Part shown: in pieces, positions 1 to 12,533 of the stretch
Layout of the letters: each line of letters begins with the position of its first letter
Numbering within the stretch: position 1 is the first letter of the stretch
Assembly: GCF_009727055.1 (NCBI RefSeq)
Contig: NC_052350.1
Span: forward strand, 23,747,233-23,811,232
Reading direction: 5' to 3'
DNA length: 64,000 nucleotides
Source of the DNA: Benincasa hispida
Lineage: Eukaryota; Streptophyta; Magnoliopsida; Cucurbitales; Cucurbitaceae
Position numbers and translations under genes: made by a program
The notes under the pieces: generated by a model
Told to the model about the DNA's origin: nothing
What the model saw: only the letters and a program-made list of their open reading frames with translations
Databases searched by the model: none

Positions 1-600
1 TTGGATAGTAAAATAAATAAATTAAATTTATTTACTTATTTAAATAAAATTAACTAATATTAATTTTATTTTTAAATTGAAATTTCGATTTTACGTAAAA
101 ATCATTTTAACAATTAAAAGTTAGAGAAAGTGAGAAAATCCAACTTTTCCCACTTTCAATTTTTAATTATTTTATTAAAACACCTATAATTCCACTATTT
201 GACTAGGTGTCATTTTGTGGTTATTTTATTTTGCATGATCTCATTATATAAATTGTTAATTTTAATTTATTTTTGGGATTTTTCATGCAAAATTGAAAAT
301 TTGAAAGAAATTGTTCTTTCTTAAAAAAAAAAAACTCTCTAACTCCATTTCTCCCTTCCATCCTCTCAATTTGGGTTCCACGACTCAATCTAAGGCCCAG
401 AGTATAGGGGATAAGCTCTTGTGGTTGTCTACATCAAGGATACTTAAAGTATTTTGCAAAGGATTGGAGCTATCTAAGGATTTTTCAAAGGTTATGCCCT
501 GAAACCCTAACTAGGTTTATTATGTATTTGCATGCTTATTTCATGAAATTAGAGATCATCTAGGATAAACACATGGATTTCCCTAAATCCAATATGAAAT
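1..600 (+). mobile_element. Ty1/copia LTR, 3' part, cut by the window edge
   Basis: This stretch reads like the second half of the copia LTR at 36060-36613 in the same orientation. Both have a phrase for a cold-white AT-rich U3 end (aaacacctat...ttccact), a run ending ttgttctctt, a segment around ggttccacgac / ggatcccacaac, and then tcttcaaaggtt followed by an AT-rich end. No protein is encoded; the 63-aa frame at 311-502 is an LTR translation. The upstream half lies outside the window. Family membership is seen by internal comparison; the assignment to copia comes from the linked copia pol in elements A and C. Confidence 0.65.
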
Positions 601-1237
601 AGTATAACTCGTAAAAAAATAAAATCTTAAACTTATACAATGAAGTTTCATTATTCGTAAGTTTTTAATTTTCAACACTCAATGGCTATACCATTGAATT
701 CCCTGATTAAACCAACCAATTGTATATTAAATGTTAACGAAGTCTCATGTAAAATTGATATCCCCTCAACATTTGAGGTGTCTTAGGAAACATTTTCCTT
801 AGATATATCAACGTTATTGTAGATTGGTATATTACCATTCCATCTTTAACAATCACATCGAACATTAAAAACTACTTTGTAAATGTAAGATGCATGAGAC
901 AAATTAAACAACGTGTCCTAAACATCTGTATGTGGACTTGTAATATAGAAAATCACTTCAAATCAACTATTTGAAATTGGTTGAATAACCAAAACTTGTA
1001 TATTGATTTTTACTTCATTCATAATGAGAAAATATCAATATAGAACAGATAAATATCCACATTTCATTTTCTTGTTTGTACAAGAATATTGTCATCGCTT
1101 AAAGTCACTGATTATGATACAATATCAAAAAATTTCTTGAAATTGTATAGCTGTTTTTAACTCTTTTTCATAAAAGAAGCTATCCATGTTTATACATCTC
1201 ATATGTAATGAATGCACTAAGACTCTATTGTAGAAAC
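601..1237. other. AT-rich stretch without recognisable feature
   Basis: No open frame of interest, no tandem repeat and no LTR edge was recognised here. It lies between two copia LTRs and may be old retrotransposon sequence. Confidence 0.4.
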
Positions 1238-1414
1238 TGTGTGGTTGATGTCTTAAATCTCATAGAGTTCTATAGTTTGTAATTGTAATGTACAAACATT
1301 TTATTTATGTAATAAAATATGTGATGTTTTATTTCAAAATTTGTTGCATTAACCACAAACCAATAAACTAACATCCAAGGATATCTTGTAGCTTAAACAT
1401 GCATGTAGAGACAT

Positions 1415-3074
1415 TAATAACGGGCAGAAATGCACGATATCATAGTGCTAAATTATTAAACAATGCTACCTTGCGCTGATAGAACATGTTAAATTACGTC
1501 CATTAAGCATCAATTTCATAATATTGCAGCTGCATACGTTCATCGTATTAGAACAGTTGATTTTTTTATTTTTGTGTAGAAAATGCGTTGACACAAGGCA
1601 AGAATTGCAATCATAGGAAATCATTGATCGAGCGCAACTTCACCGCAAGACTTTGCGATGATCGTGCTCGCAAACATTCGCCCGAAAGGATTGCCGTAAC
1701 TTGGTCAGCGCAATATGGTGGGCACATCTGGGTGAAAGGCTAATTAATCGCGATGGGACAAAAAGCTGATGACAGTCGAATCCGAATTAAGTTGACAGCC
1801 GATAACGATCACAAGTACATTCAGCTTTTCGGTGACAAATATTCGGCGCATCAGTCAGGAATTAAAGCTGTCCCATCTGTACAATCATGAGAGAGAAGCT
1901 GACTTTCACCCTGGATGTTCTATAAATACCAGAGGCATCCTTCAGAAAAGGAGTTCACCATTCTTTAGTTCGAAGTTTCATAGGCCCATGTTCATAGTTT
2001 TCTTTCGTTTTAAGGCAGACGCGAGAAAGAAGGTTGTGCCGATAGATTATTCTGGTAAGCTTGGAAGAGCGCCAGAAACTTCAAGGACAGAGAAAGGGCC
2101 GACGCCTGCAGAAGTAGGAACATCTTTAGAATCGAATAGAGATTACAGTGTAAAAGCCTCGGTCAGCAAGAAATTGCTACCAGGTTTTCTACCTTTGACT
2201 TCCATTGTTATTTTGTACTCCACTCATTTATTGAAATGGAATCTACTTCTCTATATTTGTTAACTCTTTGTTATTTACGCATGAGTAGCTAAATTAGTTG
2301 AATGGGTTGAGAAGCATTTAGCTAGCACAACTAGGGAATCTTCATTCCATGTGATTATCTTGTATTATATATGCTTCATTCGTCCATTAGAGATACTCGG
2401 GAGGGTAGTCTAAGGACAGGATCTAGACTTGGGAAGGTCAGGTTAGAGTCTAGGCTTAGGAGAGTCAGATTAGAACATATAATCAAGAGATAGGAGCTTA
2501 GGAATAAGCACTATTTGTTATCAACGCATCGCATGTATCCTAGAGATAGGATATGATTGTATGCGGTCACCTTGCTTTTATGCATTTTGCATCATCGCAT
2601 AGGACAAGAGTAGAGACTTAGGGATAAGCTCTACGGACACTTTTGCATTCAACACATGCGTCCTAGACTTAGGAGCATCGCATTTGCATTAGAAAATGAC
2701 TTGTTGTACATGACTGTCGCATGATCGCATAGTCTGACGCATTCCCAAGTAACGCTAGCTAAAGATCTTCTCAACCCGTTCATCGCATACTCAGTGCATC
2801 TATCACACAACTGAATTTTCTCAAATCTGCCACATTTGTTCTTTTTCATTAATGCAATCATCAACAAACCAATAATTTATTTATTTGGCCACCGCAAAGT
2901 TTTCATAAAAATTACCATCGCAACCTATTTTCACAAGTCCCTGTGTTCGACCCTAGACTTACCAGGAAACTCAGTGGAATTTACACTTGGATTCCGCTGA
3001 GAAAATTTGAGTGCACAACGCAATTTCATCAACGCATATCATCTACATTTCCACTTCATGAAAATTAAGCATCA
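1415..3074 (+). mobile_element. Solo LTR, gypsy (Athila-like), nested in LTR D
   Basis: The 1660-bp block is flanked by a perfect 5-bp direct repeat GACAT (1410-1414 and 3075-3079), and removing it restores the copia LTR reading agagacat-atgggtgg. It ends in CA; it starts TA rather than TG. It contains a TATA box (ctataaatacc near 1920) and, near the end, the phrase ccctgtgttcgaccctaga, which I know from the R/U5 part of Athila-type LTRs. It is less AT-rich than its surroundings. The 143-aa frame at 1832-2263 lies across the presumed transcription start and has no family I recognise. No internal region remains. Confidence 0.7.
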
Positions 3075-4455
3075 GACATATGGGTGGATCATGTTTAAAT
3101 AATAACCTAAACGATCTGTAATAGATGGATAAAAGGTTGGATATCTTATTCTGATGACACTACGAGTATGACCCACTATGTAGATGTTACAATTGTTGTA
3201 AAGTGCTACAAATGATTTGATCCTGATCATTCATGTGGAGACGTGTGAGCGATAATATTCTATACAAAGGAGTTTGTATAAGACCGGACCACGAAATGTT
3301 TAGTCTCATTATATAACACCGTTTATAATAGAGACTTACATTTCACCAAGATGACCATATATAACATGACCTGAATCCTGAGTGAGTTGTGAACTCTTGC
3401 CTATGAAGACAGTCCTTTGATTTGTATGGGTGAAAATGACCAAATCACCAACTCAACAAGCCTACCATTATGGGGATTCTCCTGTTTGGGGAGCTAGGAA
3501 CACAGCTACACAAGAAGAAAGTCACTCCTTCCCCAACATTGAGGTAAGTAGATAAATTACTCCCTTAAGGGCTACTTATGGGATTTGAACAATGTGACAC
3601 CATACCTTCTCCTGGCCCGAAAGGGTTTTGGTCATAGTTGAACCATGATTTATTGTTCATCAGATGAATCAATGGTACTTAAGGAGTTAGATGTAACTAT
3701 AGGGGCAAAATAGTAATTTTGGCCCAGTTGTACTTACGAGCAATTTGTGAAGAGTCATCGTACTGTTGACTAGTTATATCCAATGGCACAGAAATATATC
3801 TATAGTGCGAAGAATGCAACTATCGGTCTTTAATGGAGTGTCAAACAGTTAACAGATGGTGAATAATTTAATTAAAGAGTTTAATTAATTATTCACATAT
3901 CATTGAGGCTTCAAGCTACAAGTTCATGAGGTCCCCTCAGTAGCTCAACGGGGTTTAATGATAATGAAATTTTGGATTAATTTAAATTGTTCAAATTAAT
4001 TGAGGGAATTAATTATATGTGATGTAATTAATTTAATCTAATTATATATGATATAATTACTATAATGTAATTGATACATTATAATATAAAGTTTATTTGA
4101 GAGAAAATAAATATTTGAATATGATTCAAATATTAATTATATCAATTTGATTCATATGATTAAATTTAATATAAATGGGATTCATATTAAATGTCATTGG
4201 TGGGAGAATATAAACTATAGATTATGATATGTTATAATTGATATAATATATAGTTTAATATATAGTATATGATAAGATAGTTATCATATAAATATATATT
4301 AAATTGATTTATGAAAATAATTTAATTTATTTTATTTTATTTTAAAAATCATTTTAGGAGGGAGTTGTAACTCTCTCCCCCTCTTTTCTCTTTAATACGT
4401 GATAGTGGGGTAAGGAAGAGTGGTTTTTCTGAAGGATCTCATATCGAGAGTTCCA

Positions 4456-6481
4456 TGAGCGGATTTAGATCGCTCCGATTTCACAATGACAGAAACACAA
4501 AATACATACATTCCACACAAACAGTTATGCATATAAACCTAATTATCGGCATGCTCAGAATACAATAATTAACAAAGAAAGGGTTCATACCAGATGAAGA
4601 CTCTCTTCAAACGTCTGAATCCTAAGCAACAGAAAACCTCCAACAGATCTACCAGCACCTGACAAGTATTCGACTGCAACAACACGATCAGAATGTACAC
4701 GAACACTGTAGCGGGGACGACACCACCACAAGTGAAACCCGGGTATCCTCGGCGTGAAAACCCAAAGAGTAGGCTTTGGTGAGTTTAGTAGAGGACGGAG
4801 GACAACACGTTGTGTAGACGATAAACAAGTGGGAGATGAAATTGTGCTATCGTATAAGGTAAATGCTTATCGTATAGAAGAGCTACACGATCATGTATGA
4901 AAGGCTGAACGATCGTTTAGGAAAAACGTATACGATCGTTTAGAGAAAATGTGAGGCAGACGATCGTTTAGATGAACGAGCTTCTATCATATAGGCTCTC
5001 GTGATCGCTTTCACGAATTTTTTTGGGCGCGGACGAAAAAATGAATGCACGATTGTGAAAAATGAAAATGATTTCCATTTTTAATCTGCCGATTACCAGA
5101 ACCATCGCAACCCAGTTCCCACGTCTGAACGTAGATACGTTAATTATCAAATAATTAATCAATTAATTTAATCAATAAATACAATAATATTATATTTATA
5201 TCCTATAGTTTGATATCACATATCTACTATAGTATTTTCTCCTCTGCTTGATACAAATCATATTTATATCTAATTTCCTCCAAATTAATGTATCTCATAT
5301 ATTTAGCCAATTATATCATATATAATTAACCAATCCAATTATATCATATATAATTGAACTTTCTCTTGTCAATTTGAACATTTCAAATTAACCCAAACAC
5401 TGGTTATCAACTTTATCCAAGCTACCCAGGTGACCTAATGGACCTGTGACTCAAAGCTCCAACGGTACATGAATAGCTGACTAAACTCTTTAGCCATGAG
5501 ATCCACCATCCGTTAACTGTCAGTGATTCCACTAAAGACCAACAGCTGAACTCTTATTACCACAGATATATTTCTATGTCCATCGAATATAACCAATCAT
5601 GAGTACGATGACCCTTCACAGATGCTTGTAAGTACAACTGGGCCAATTTACTATTTTGCCCATGTAGTTACATCTCACTCCTTAAATACCACTGATTCCT
5701 CTAATGAATAATACAACATAGTCCAACTATATGTGAACATCTCTCAGGCCAAGAGAAGGTGTATGGTGCCATATCGTTCAAGCCTCAGAATCAGCCTTTA
5801 AAGGAACCATCTATCTACTTACCCCTGCCTTGGGGAAGGAGTGAATTCCATATTGTGTAGTTGAGTTCCCAGCTCCCAAATCAGACGAATCCCTAAAATG
5901 GTAGGTTTGAATCAGCAACCTGGCTACTCACACTCATACAAATCAAAGGACCGCCCTCAATGGCGGGAGTTCCCAACTTACTCAGGATTGAGGTCATATT
6001 ACCTATGGTCATCCTAGTGAAGTGAAGTCTCTGTCATGAATGGTGTTATATAACGAGACATTAACACTTCGTGGTCAGGTTTTATTCAAACTCTTTGTAT
6101 AGCATGCCCCGCTCGCATGTCCCCAACACGAATGATCAAGATCAGACCATCTGTATCAAGTCACAACACTTGTGACCATTCCACAAAGCGGGTCGCGTCC
6201 GTAGCATTACCAGGATAAGGTTTCCCTCCTTTATCCATTTACTACAGACCATTTTGGTTATCACTCAAGACATGATCCACTTGTATGTCACCACATACAT
6301 GCTTGAGTCACATACAGATAACCAGAGATTTTATGTTTATTGGTTTGTAGTAAAGCAAATAAAATAATTAACTGAGCAAAATACAAGATGTGAAGTAAAT
6401 ATCATATATTAACAACACAAGTGTTCGTACATATTGTTTACAAACTACAGGACACGAGACTTTAAGGCATCAACCCCAACA
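4456..6481 (-). mobile_element. Solo copia LTR E, inverted, nested in LTR D
   Basis: Read on the minus strand this 2026-bp block begins TGTTGGGGTTGATGCC (complement of the bases ending at 6481) and ends CGCTCA (complement of tgagcg at 4456). It interrupts LTR D: the sequences to its left and right are continuous in other copies. Flanks gttcca (4450-4455) and gtttca (6482-6487) form a probable target duplication with one mismatch. Inside, three exact copies of acgatcgtttag lie at 4909-4971. No coding sequence. Confidence 0.75.
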
Positions 6482-6869
6482 GTTTCATAAAAAGACGAGA
6501 GATCCACTAAAAAGTTTTGAGATAATCTAAATCCCATTACTTCCTCCTATCTCTCTCAAAATCCCTCTTTTCCAAAATAGCCAGAGCCCTCTAAACTCCT
6601 GGATTCTCACCCAGAGAATACAGAGGTAATATTCGTGGTGGTATCCTCATTAACGGTTAGAGTTCGAGATTGTACGTGATAAGATTTGAAGAAGGAATCT
6701 CGTAAAGAAGGGTTCTTCAAGGGTAAGGTTTCTTAAACCCATTTTCTATTATGTAACCTTTGTTTTAAAGCATGCTGCAATTATCTTTTAAATGCATAAT
6801 CTGTTTTATTTGCTATAAAATTTATGTTATGTAAATTTTGGGTTTAGGTCCAATCCCATGTTCCGCTCA

Positions 6870-7756
6870 AGGACCTTCACTGGTTCTTTCAAAAACTAGG
6901 TAGAAAATTGATTTACAGTTCATTTTCACCCAACAGCTCTAGCGTGGGATTTCACTTAACGCCAAGAGTCTTTCTTTGAAGACTTATATCTCCAAATACT
7001 ACACTTTCAAGCCTTCTTTTCGTAGACCCTTGCATATCTTATGAGGTAGCCCCATCAATTAAAGTCTACAAAAAGCTTATTGAGATTAAGCTTCATCTCA
7101 TAATTATGACTTTAATAACATTTGTCAACTTCTTTCAATACATGTCATCTAGTATAACAACTTTGACTTCCAATAAGTCATAGCATAGGTTAAATCATCA
7201 CATGGCTCTCCCACTACTGAAAGATTCATAAGTACTCTCCCACTACTGAAAGATCTATAAGTTTTCATTTTGTCATCTTATATGACAATAAAGACTTCAA
7301 GTAAGCTTTTTCGTAAAGGTCGAGTTATCTCATAACTCTCCCACTACCATGAAAACTTATCTGTTTAACAATCAGAAATTGATGTCCAAATGAAACAAAT
7401 GGTCAACAACACTTGATAACTGTTACGTGGTTGTACTTGAAATAAATTCATCAACACACTTTGTACCCTTCAACTTTCCAAATAAATCAATATTTGTTAC
7501 ACAAATACATCATTTTACTTTGGAATGTCCAAAGAAATACTTAGGTATCTTTTGAACATTACTTTCAGTAAAGGTTTGTTTTGACACAAGTGTCTCAACT
7601 TACCCAAAACCTAAAATGTCACAAACAAGTTTTATAACACTTTCATGATACAACAATATTCCGCAAACATGTTGACAAAATAATGTTGAAAACAATGCAA
7701 TCTATACCGCATTATGTGAAATCCGAACCCTACTTTCCCTATTTAAATATGTTTAT
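6870..7756. other. Probable retrotransposon remnant, unassigned
   Basis: AT-rich, no coding frame. The phrase ctctcccactactgaaagat occurs twice at about 7207 and 7237, a short local duplication. CTCCCACT-rich stretches resemble the antisense of copia polypurine tracts, but no LTR edge could be placed. Confidence 0.35.
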
Positions 7757-9291
7757 TGTTGAGATGAGTAAGATGAGGGATTTAATATTTGAGTTAATGT
7801 GGAATTGTAAGGAAATAGGTAAAGAATAAGGAAATGAAGAAGGAAAATGCTTAAGTATTAGAGACTTGGCTCTCGGGTGTTGTTAAGTTAGCCTAGCAAG
7901 AAGAAAATTTTGGCTAAGTGTTGGCTGTGAAAATGGTGGGTGAGCATCGAGTAAACACTAGGCAAGCATCGAGTAAAAATCATGCATGATCGAGGAAAGG
8001 ATCGTATATCGAGTAAAAGCCATGTATGATCGAGGAAAGGATCGTGCATCGAGTAAAAGCCATGCATGATCAAGGAAAGGATTGTGTATTGAGTAAAAGT
8101 CATGCATGATAGAGGAAAAGATCGTGCATCAAGTATGCATGAATGAGGAAAGGATCGTGCATCAAATATGCGTGAGTGAGGAAGGGATCAGGCATCAAGT
8201 TTGCCATCAAGTATCATCGAGTAAATACTAAAATACCATCGAGTAAATGCCATGAGCATTAAGTTTGTGTGAGCGATCAGCCTTAAGCATCATTTAAAAA
8301 GGCAGCTGGGTCGGTTTAGTGGGATCAACCCACTAAGTGGGTGTTGTGGCAGCCTATTAAGGATGAATGGCTGGCAGATTCTAGTATAAAGGGGAAAACT
8401 GACTTCAAAAAACTGTTTTGAACAAACCACTCAAGCATTCAAAGAGATTTCAAAGCCATTTGAAAGCTAAAGAAGTCTAGTTGATGGTGGAGGGCTGCCT
8501 AAAGAAGAAACCATCAGGAACTTGCTTTAAATTTGAAGAAAGTACAAAAAGGTCAAACTCTAGGGTAATCCAGGGCCAGTTCTAGATTTTTGAAGTTTTC
8601 GGCTAAACTGAGGTAAGCATCTAAAGAAATCTTTAAGCAAGTTTGTAGAAGAAAGTTTCTTGAGAAAAGCTCTTGAAGATAAGTTATTAAACGAGAAAGT
8701 TGAATCTAGAATTCTATGAACAAGCAAGTAGTTGCTTGAGTTGAACAAGGTAGCAACTTGAGGTCAAATGCATGCATGTAGGCTGAAGCAAGCTTTTGCA
8801 TGCATTGGGACTATGCGTTGGGTAGTGTAGGCTACCATAAATTTCATGGAAGCTCAAGGGAAGGCCTAGGCATTAGAATGCAGCAAGTAGACGCCTAAGA
8901 CAAGGAAGGCCGAAGGAAGGGCAAGCGTTGACACTAGTGTGGCCGCCTAGCCAAGCCTGATTTCTAGAGTTATTCTAAGTTTTCAATCCCAAGAGGGTTG
9001 GCGTTGGAAGGTAAGGTCATTATGTGAGGAAGATTATGAGTTTAAAGTATGAAAGTTAGTCTCAAAAGGGATACCATAGCTAGTAGCTAAAATTTCTTGT
9101 TATGTTCTCAGGGTTGACATCAATAGGAGAAGCTTATCAACCCTAGGAGGATTGACCAAGGCTGTGGGTGGCTATAAACATTTTATAAATGTTTTGAATG
9201 TTTCAATTAAAGTTTATTCTCATGCTAGCTTATTCTAAAACATGTTTTCCATGCAAACCAAGTTTAGAAAGTACCAACACATGCTAGTTTT
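7757..9291 (+). mobile_element. Gypsy-like LTR with a 40-bp minisatellite
   Basis: The block starts TGTTGAGATGAG and has LTR-like architecture: a repeat-rich upstream part (7940-8280), a TATA-like tataaagggg near 8382, then a transcribed-looking leader to about 9285. The repeat unit is about 40 bp around gatcgaggaaaggatcgtgc / catcgagtaaaagccatg. No coding sequence and no polypurine tract or primer-binding site were found, so the assignment to gypsy and the exact ends are inferred. Short frames at 7888-8103 and 8560-8748 are not genes. Confidence 0.45.
7960..8180 (+). repeat. Tandem repeat, about 40-bp unit, 5 decayed copies
   Basis: Units alternate catcgagtaaaagccatgca and tgatcgaggaaaggatcgtg; the later copies lose the first half. 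Point differences are mostly transitions, so the array is old. It sits in the upstream part of the gypsy-like LTR, where promoter repeats are common. Confidence 0.8.
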
Positions 9292-10683
9292 TGTTGGATC
9301 GATATGACAACTCTAGAGGGGGGTAAATGAGGTTTAATTAAACTTTTTTTCTTTCTAAATTAACCCAATTAAACTAATTAATACACTTTTTATAAATAAT
9401 AAGAAAAATTCAATTTATGCAACAAATAAGATGACAAAAAGTGTGATAATTTAATTCTATCAAATTTTAGCAAATAAATAAGAACAAACTAAAACATACA
9501 ATAAATTGCTTAAATTAATTGCAAAAATAAAAAGGAAGGAGTTAGAGAAGAAGACACCGTAATTTTTATAGTGGTTCGATCAAACTCGACCTACTCCATT
9601 CTCTAAGCGCCTCTTGGGAATTTGAATAAAATCTTTCCGACTCTTTCCATGGATTAGAGCCCAACCGTTACACCACCGCTCCTTTTACAGGTTCAAGAGC
9701 AAACCCGATCCTTTCCACGGTTTAGGATCAAACCGTTACAAATGTTGGAATTTTTGAAGAACACAATACAACTCTCACTGGAGTGGATTTACAAGTTTAA
9801 GCACTCAACAAATTTATCCTCATAATACAAAAACACTCTTTCAAGAATAAGATGAAAAGAAAAAAATTGGGAGCTTAGTGAGAACAACAATGAAAACTTT
9901 TGAGTTTTGGAGGATTATGAAATGTAAAATTTGTTCGTTCAAAATTTGGAGAAGAAGATGGTTTATATAGAGATGGAAAGGAAAAAAAAAAATTTGGAAA
10001 CCACAATTAATTTGGACCATTGGATTTGGAAAAAAAAATCAATGGTCGAGATTTTAAACTAAACTAATCGTTAGATACAAACAAAATATAATATTAAATT
10101 CCTTTTCTTTTGAAATTCATTTTCTTTTTAAAATTAATCCAAAAAATAGAAAAACATATCATGTGTTAAAAACTAGCTGTTAGACACAAACATAAAATAA
10201 TATTAAATTCATTTTCCTTTTAAATTCATTCTTTTTAAAGTCAATCAAAAAAAAAAAAAACATACCATGTGTAAAAACTAGCCGTTAGACACGAACATAA
10301 AATAATATTAAATTCATTTTCCTTTTAATTCATTTTTTTTAAATTCATTCTTTTTAAAGTCAATCAAAAAATAAAAAATCCATCATATGTTAATCTCTTA
10401 ATGATCCACCATTCAACCAATATGCTACCATATGTCTACATACAAAGGGTCTGGTTATGCCACGTCATCCACCACGGTATTTTCTCTATAGATTTGTTTC
10501 AATCATATCGTCTTCGTTTTAGCTCCGATTTGAGTGATTCAAGAGGTGTTGGAATCGTTGTTCCGAGCTCTATGCTATGAACATATTAAAACACTAAAAT
10601 TTTCAGTAATTAAAAATTGTGTTTGTTATCATCAAAACATTGATTAATTAATTAATTTGAGATTAAGGGCCAAAAAACCAACA
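9292..10683 (-). mobile_element. Copia LTR F (minus) with adjacent polypurine tract
   Basis: The block begins TGTTGG at 9292 and ends CCAACA at 10683, giving matching 6-bp inverted ends. Immediately right, the minus strand reads a polypurine tract (aaaaaggggagat, complement of 10684-10696) followed by TGTTGG, exactly the junction of internal domain and 3' LTR. A minus-strand TATA box lies near 9960-9970 (ctatataaacc). Internally, near-identical segments containing aaaactagc(t/c)gttagaca occur at about 10170 and 10270. The internal region ends after about 200 bp, so the rest of the element is lost. Phrases around the polypurine tract recall SIRE-type copia elements; that is inference. Confidence 0.75.
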
Positions 10684-10880
10684 ATCTCCCCTTTTTGATG
10701 ATGACAAACCATTCAAGAAAAATGGCTTGAAATACATGTAAACCATATGTAGCACATAATAAAATTCAACATATCACCATAAAGATCATTCTTGAAATTC
10801 ACTCAAAAAAATAAATTCTCCTCCTAATTAATACAATCAAAATCATAACAAATTTATAGCATATTTCTATCTTTAACTAA
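10684..10880 (-). mobile_element. 3' internal remnant of the element carrying LTR F
   Basis: Non-coding AT-rich sequence next to the polypurine tract of LTR F. It is cut at about 10880, where an unrelated copia LTR fragment begins. Confidence 0.5.
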
Positions 10881-11125
10881 TCAGCAGTGCGACAACCCTT
10901 CACAAATCGCTCGTAAGTATAGCTAGGCCAATAACCGTTATACCTTTGTAGTTACATCTGTCACCTTAAGTACCACTGATTCCTCTAATGAACATAAGTC
11001 ATAGTCCTACTATGACTGAGTCTTCTCTTCCAAAGAGAAGCTGTGGCCACTATGTTCAAGCCCCAGGATCAGCCCTTGGAGCAATCTCTTTAATTATCCC
11101 TGCTTTGGGAAAGGAGTGAATACCA
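10881..11125 (-). mobile_element. Copia LTR fragment (family of LTRs D, E, G)
   Basis: The text from gtgcgacaacccttcac to gggaaaggagtgaatacc parallels 34550-34800 and 5600-5850, all in the same orientation relative to LTR E and LTR G. Only the middle of the LTR is present; both ends are missing. Confidence 0.75.
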
Positions 11126-11470
11126 ACTAAGCATATTGATATTAGACATCACTTTATTAGAGAGCATATGTAAAATGATAATATTACTCTTGAATTTATA
11201 GGCTCTAATAATCAATTAGCGGATATTTTTACCAAGCCTTTAAATGAAGAAAACTTTTGCAAAAATAGGCTTGAGCTCGATATTATTCGTTATGATGCCT
11301 CTTGATTTTATAATTTTACTTGGTAAATCTTTTAGAAGGCATTTTGATAGGGGGAGATATGGAAAGCATGTGTTAATAATTTTAGGGGGAGTTGTGCTAA
11401 ATTTATGTTCATGTTTTTAAGGGAAACATTTATGTAGTTTTAAATTTTTCTTAATTATTATTTTTAATGA
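11126..11470 (+). pseudogene. Copia RNase H C-terminus and 3' internal region
   Basis: On the plus strand the translation gives TKHIDIRHHFIREH, then a stop, then LEFIGSNNQLADIFTKPLNE: the conserved end of copia RNase H, the enzyme that removes the RNA strand during retrotransposition. It is followed by two agggggag purine runs (about 11342 and 11382), as in the 3' region of SIRE-type elements. An in-frame stop after the His-rich motif shows it is dead. The remainder of pol is absent. Confidence 0.75.
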
Positions 11471-11509
11471 TTCCAAAGAGGAGAAGGGGGGGAGGGGAGG
11501 ATATGATCG

Positions 11510-12533
11510 GTATGATGTATGAGATACATCTACTGGAGGATTAATGTAAATAATTTTTACATTAAGTACCATGGAATAGAAAAAGAGCTATGGTTTATAT
11601 GTTTCATGAGATGAAATATTAAAACTATAGGTTATAAGTATAGTATAGTAAGTTGGTTATCATATATATTTATAATAATATTAATTATTGGATAATTATC
11701 TCTTTTTCTCTAATATCCAATTGAGTGGGAGGTTATTGGTGGTTTCATGGTGTTCGTGAGATAAAAAGAAATTTTTTTCCCTAAATTTAGAAGTAATGTT
11801 GAATTGAGATTTCCATTCTCGAAAATTACTCACGGCGGCTATCAAGTGAACTGGATTTTCTAAATGACAGCTTGAAGAGAGACTGGACGATTGTGGAGTG
11901 GTTCTATATGATAGACACTCAGTTAGCCGATTAGCTAAACGATCGCATAGCTTTTGCTAAATGACCGCATAACGTTTGTTAAACAATTTTGTTAATCGAT
12001 TGGGCATCGTCTATACGATAGACTTTGACATCTCCCACTTGCTCAACCGTTCACATGATTGTTCCTCTGGTCTCTACCTTTAACCAAGTCCACATAGAGC
12101 CCACACTTCTGGATTCTCACATCGAGAATACCAAGGTAGCCATTGTGGTGGTGTCATACTCAACTCGATATAGTCGAGGTTATTTAGAGGTCGTTCGTGG
12201 TGTTTGTGTGGAGTCCCCTGTGTTCATAATCTTGGAGATCGTGGTGTTCGAGTTTGTTGTTGATCGTGCTGTGTTGCAGTCGTGGTGGACGAGCGTTCGT
12301 GTGTTGCAGTCTTGGAGTCTGTTCGAGCATTCGTGATCAAGGATGTTGAAGATGAATCTTCAAAGGTATATTAATTCTTTCCCTTGATCGTTTAGAAAAG
12401 CATGCTGTAATTTCGATTTATGCATAGTCTGTTGTTTCCGTTTATTGTCTATAATTATTATTGTTCGAATACGATTGAAATCTAGAATGATCCTTCCGCT
12501 GCTCATGAAAACCCTCATGTCCAATTTCCTTCA
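11510..12533 (+). mobile_element. Copia LTR, 3' half
   Basis: This is the reverse-complement counterpart of 33479-34400 in LTR G: taatgtaaat...ttacattaagtacc, then a region of cgatcg-like words (11890-12010), then ttctcacatcgagaatacc, and the end tgtccaatttccttca matching the end of LTR G. The 103-aa frame at 12025-12336 is LTR sequence. The first half of this LTR is missing. Confidence 0.75.

Larger units (their letters stand above)
1238..6869 (+). mobile_element. Copia LTR D, interrupted by two nested LTRs
   Basis: The pieces 1238-1414, 3080-4455 and 6482-6869 join into one plus-strand copia LTR of about 1.9 kb. The start (tgtggttgatgtctt) matches the TGTTGGGGTTGATGCC start of inverted LTR E, the middle carries the family U3 phrases (catgcatgtagagacat; gtggatcatg; ttaaggagttagatgtaac), and the end gttccgctca matches the end of LTR E. 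There is no polypurine tract before 1238 and no primer-binding site after 6869, so it is probably a solo LTR; a clean target duplication at its own ends was not found. Confidence 0.65.

Noticed and set aside
1832..2263. 143-aa open frame
   Set aside because: Lies across the promoter and leader of the Athila-like solo LTR; no recognisable family.
12025..12336. 103-aa open frame
   Set aside because: Lies within the 3' half of a copia LTR; the equivalent region of LTR G has no matching frame.
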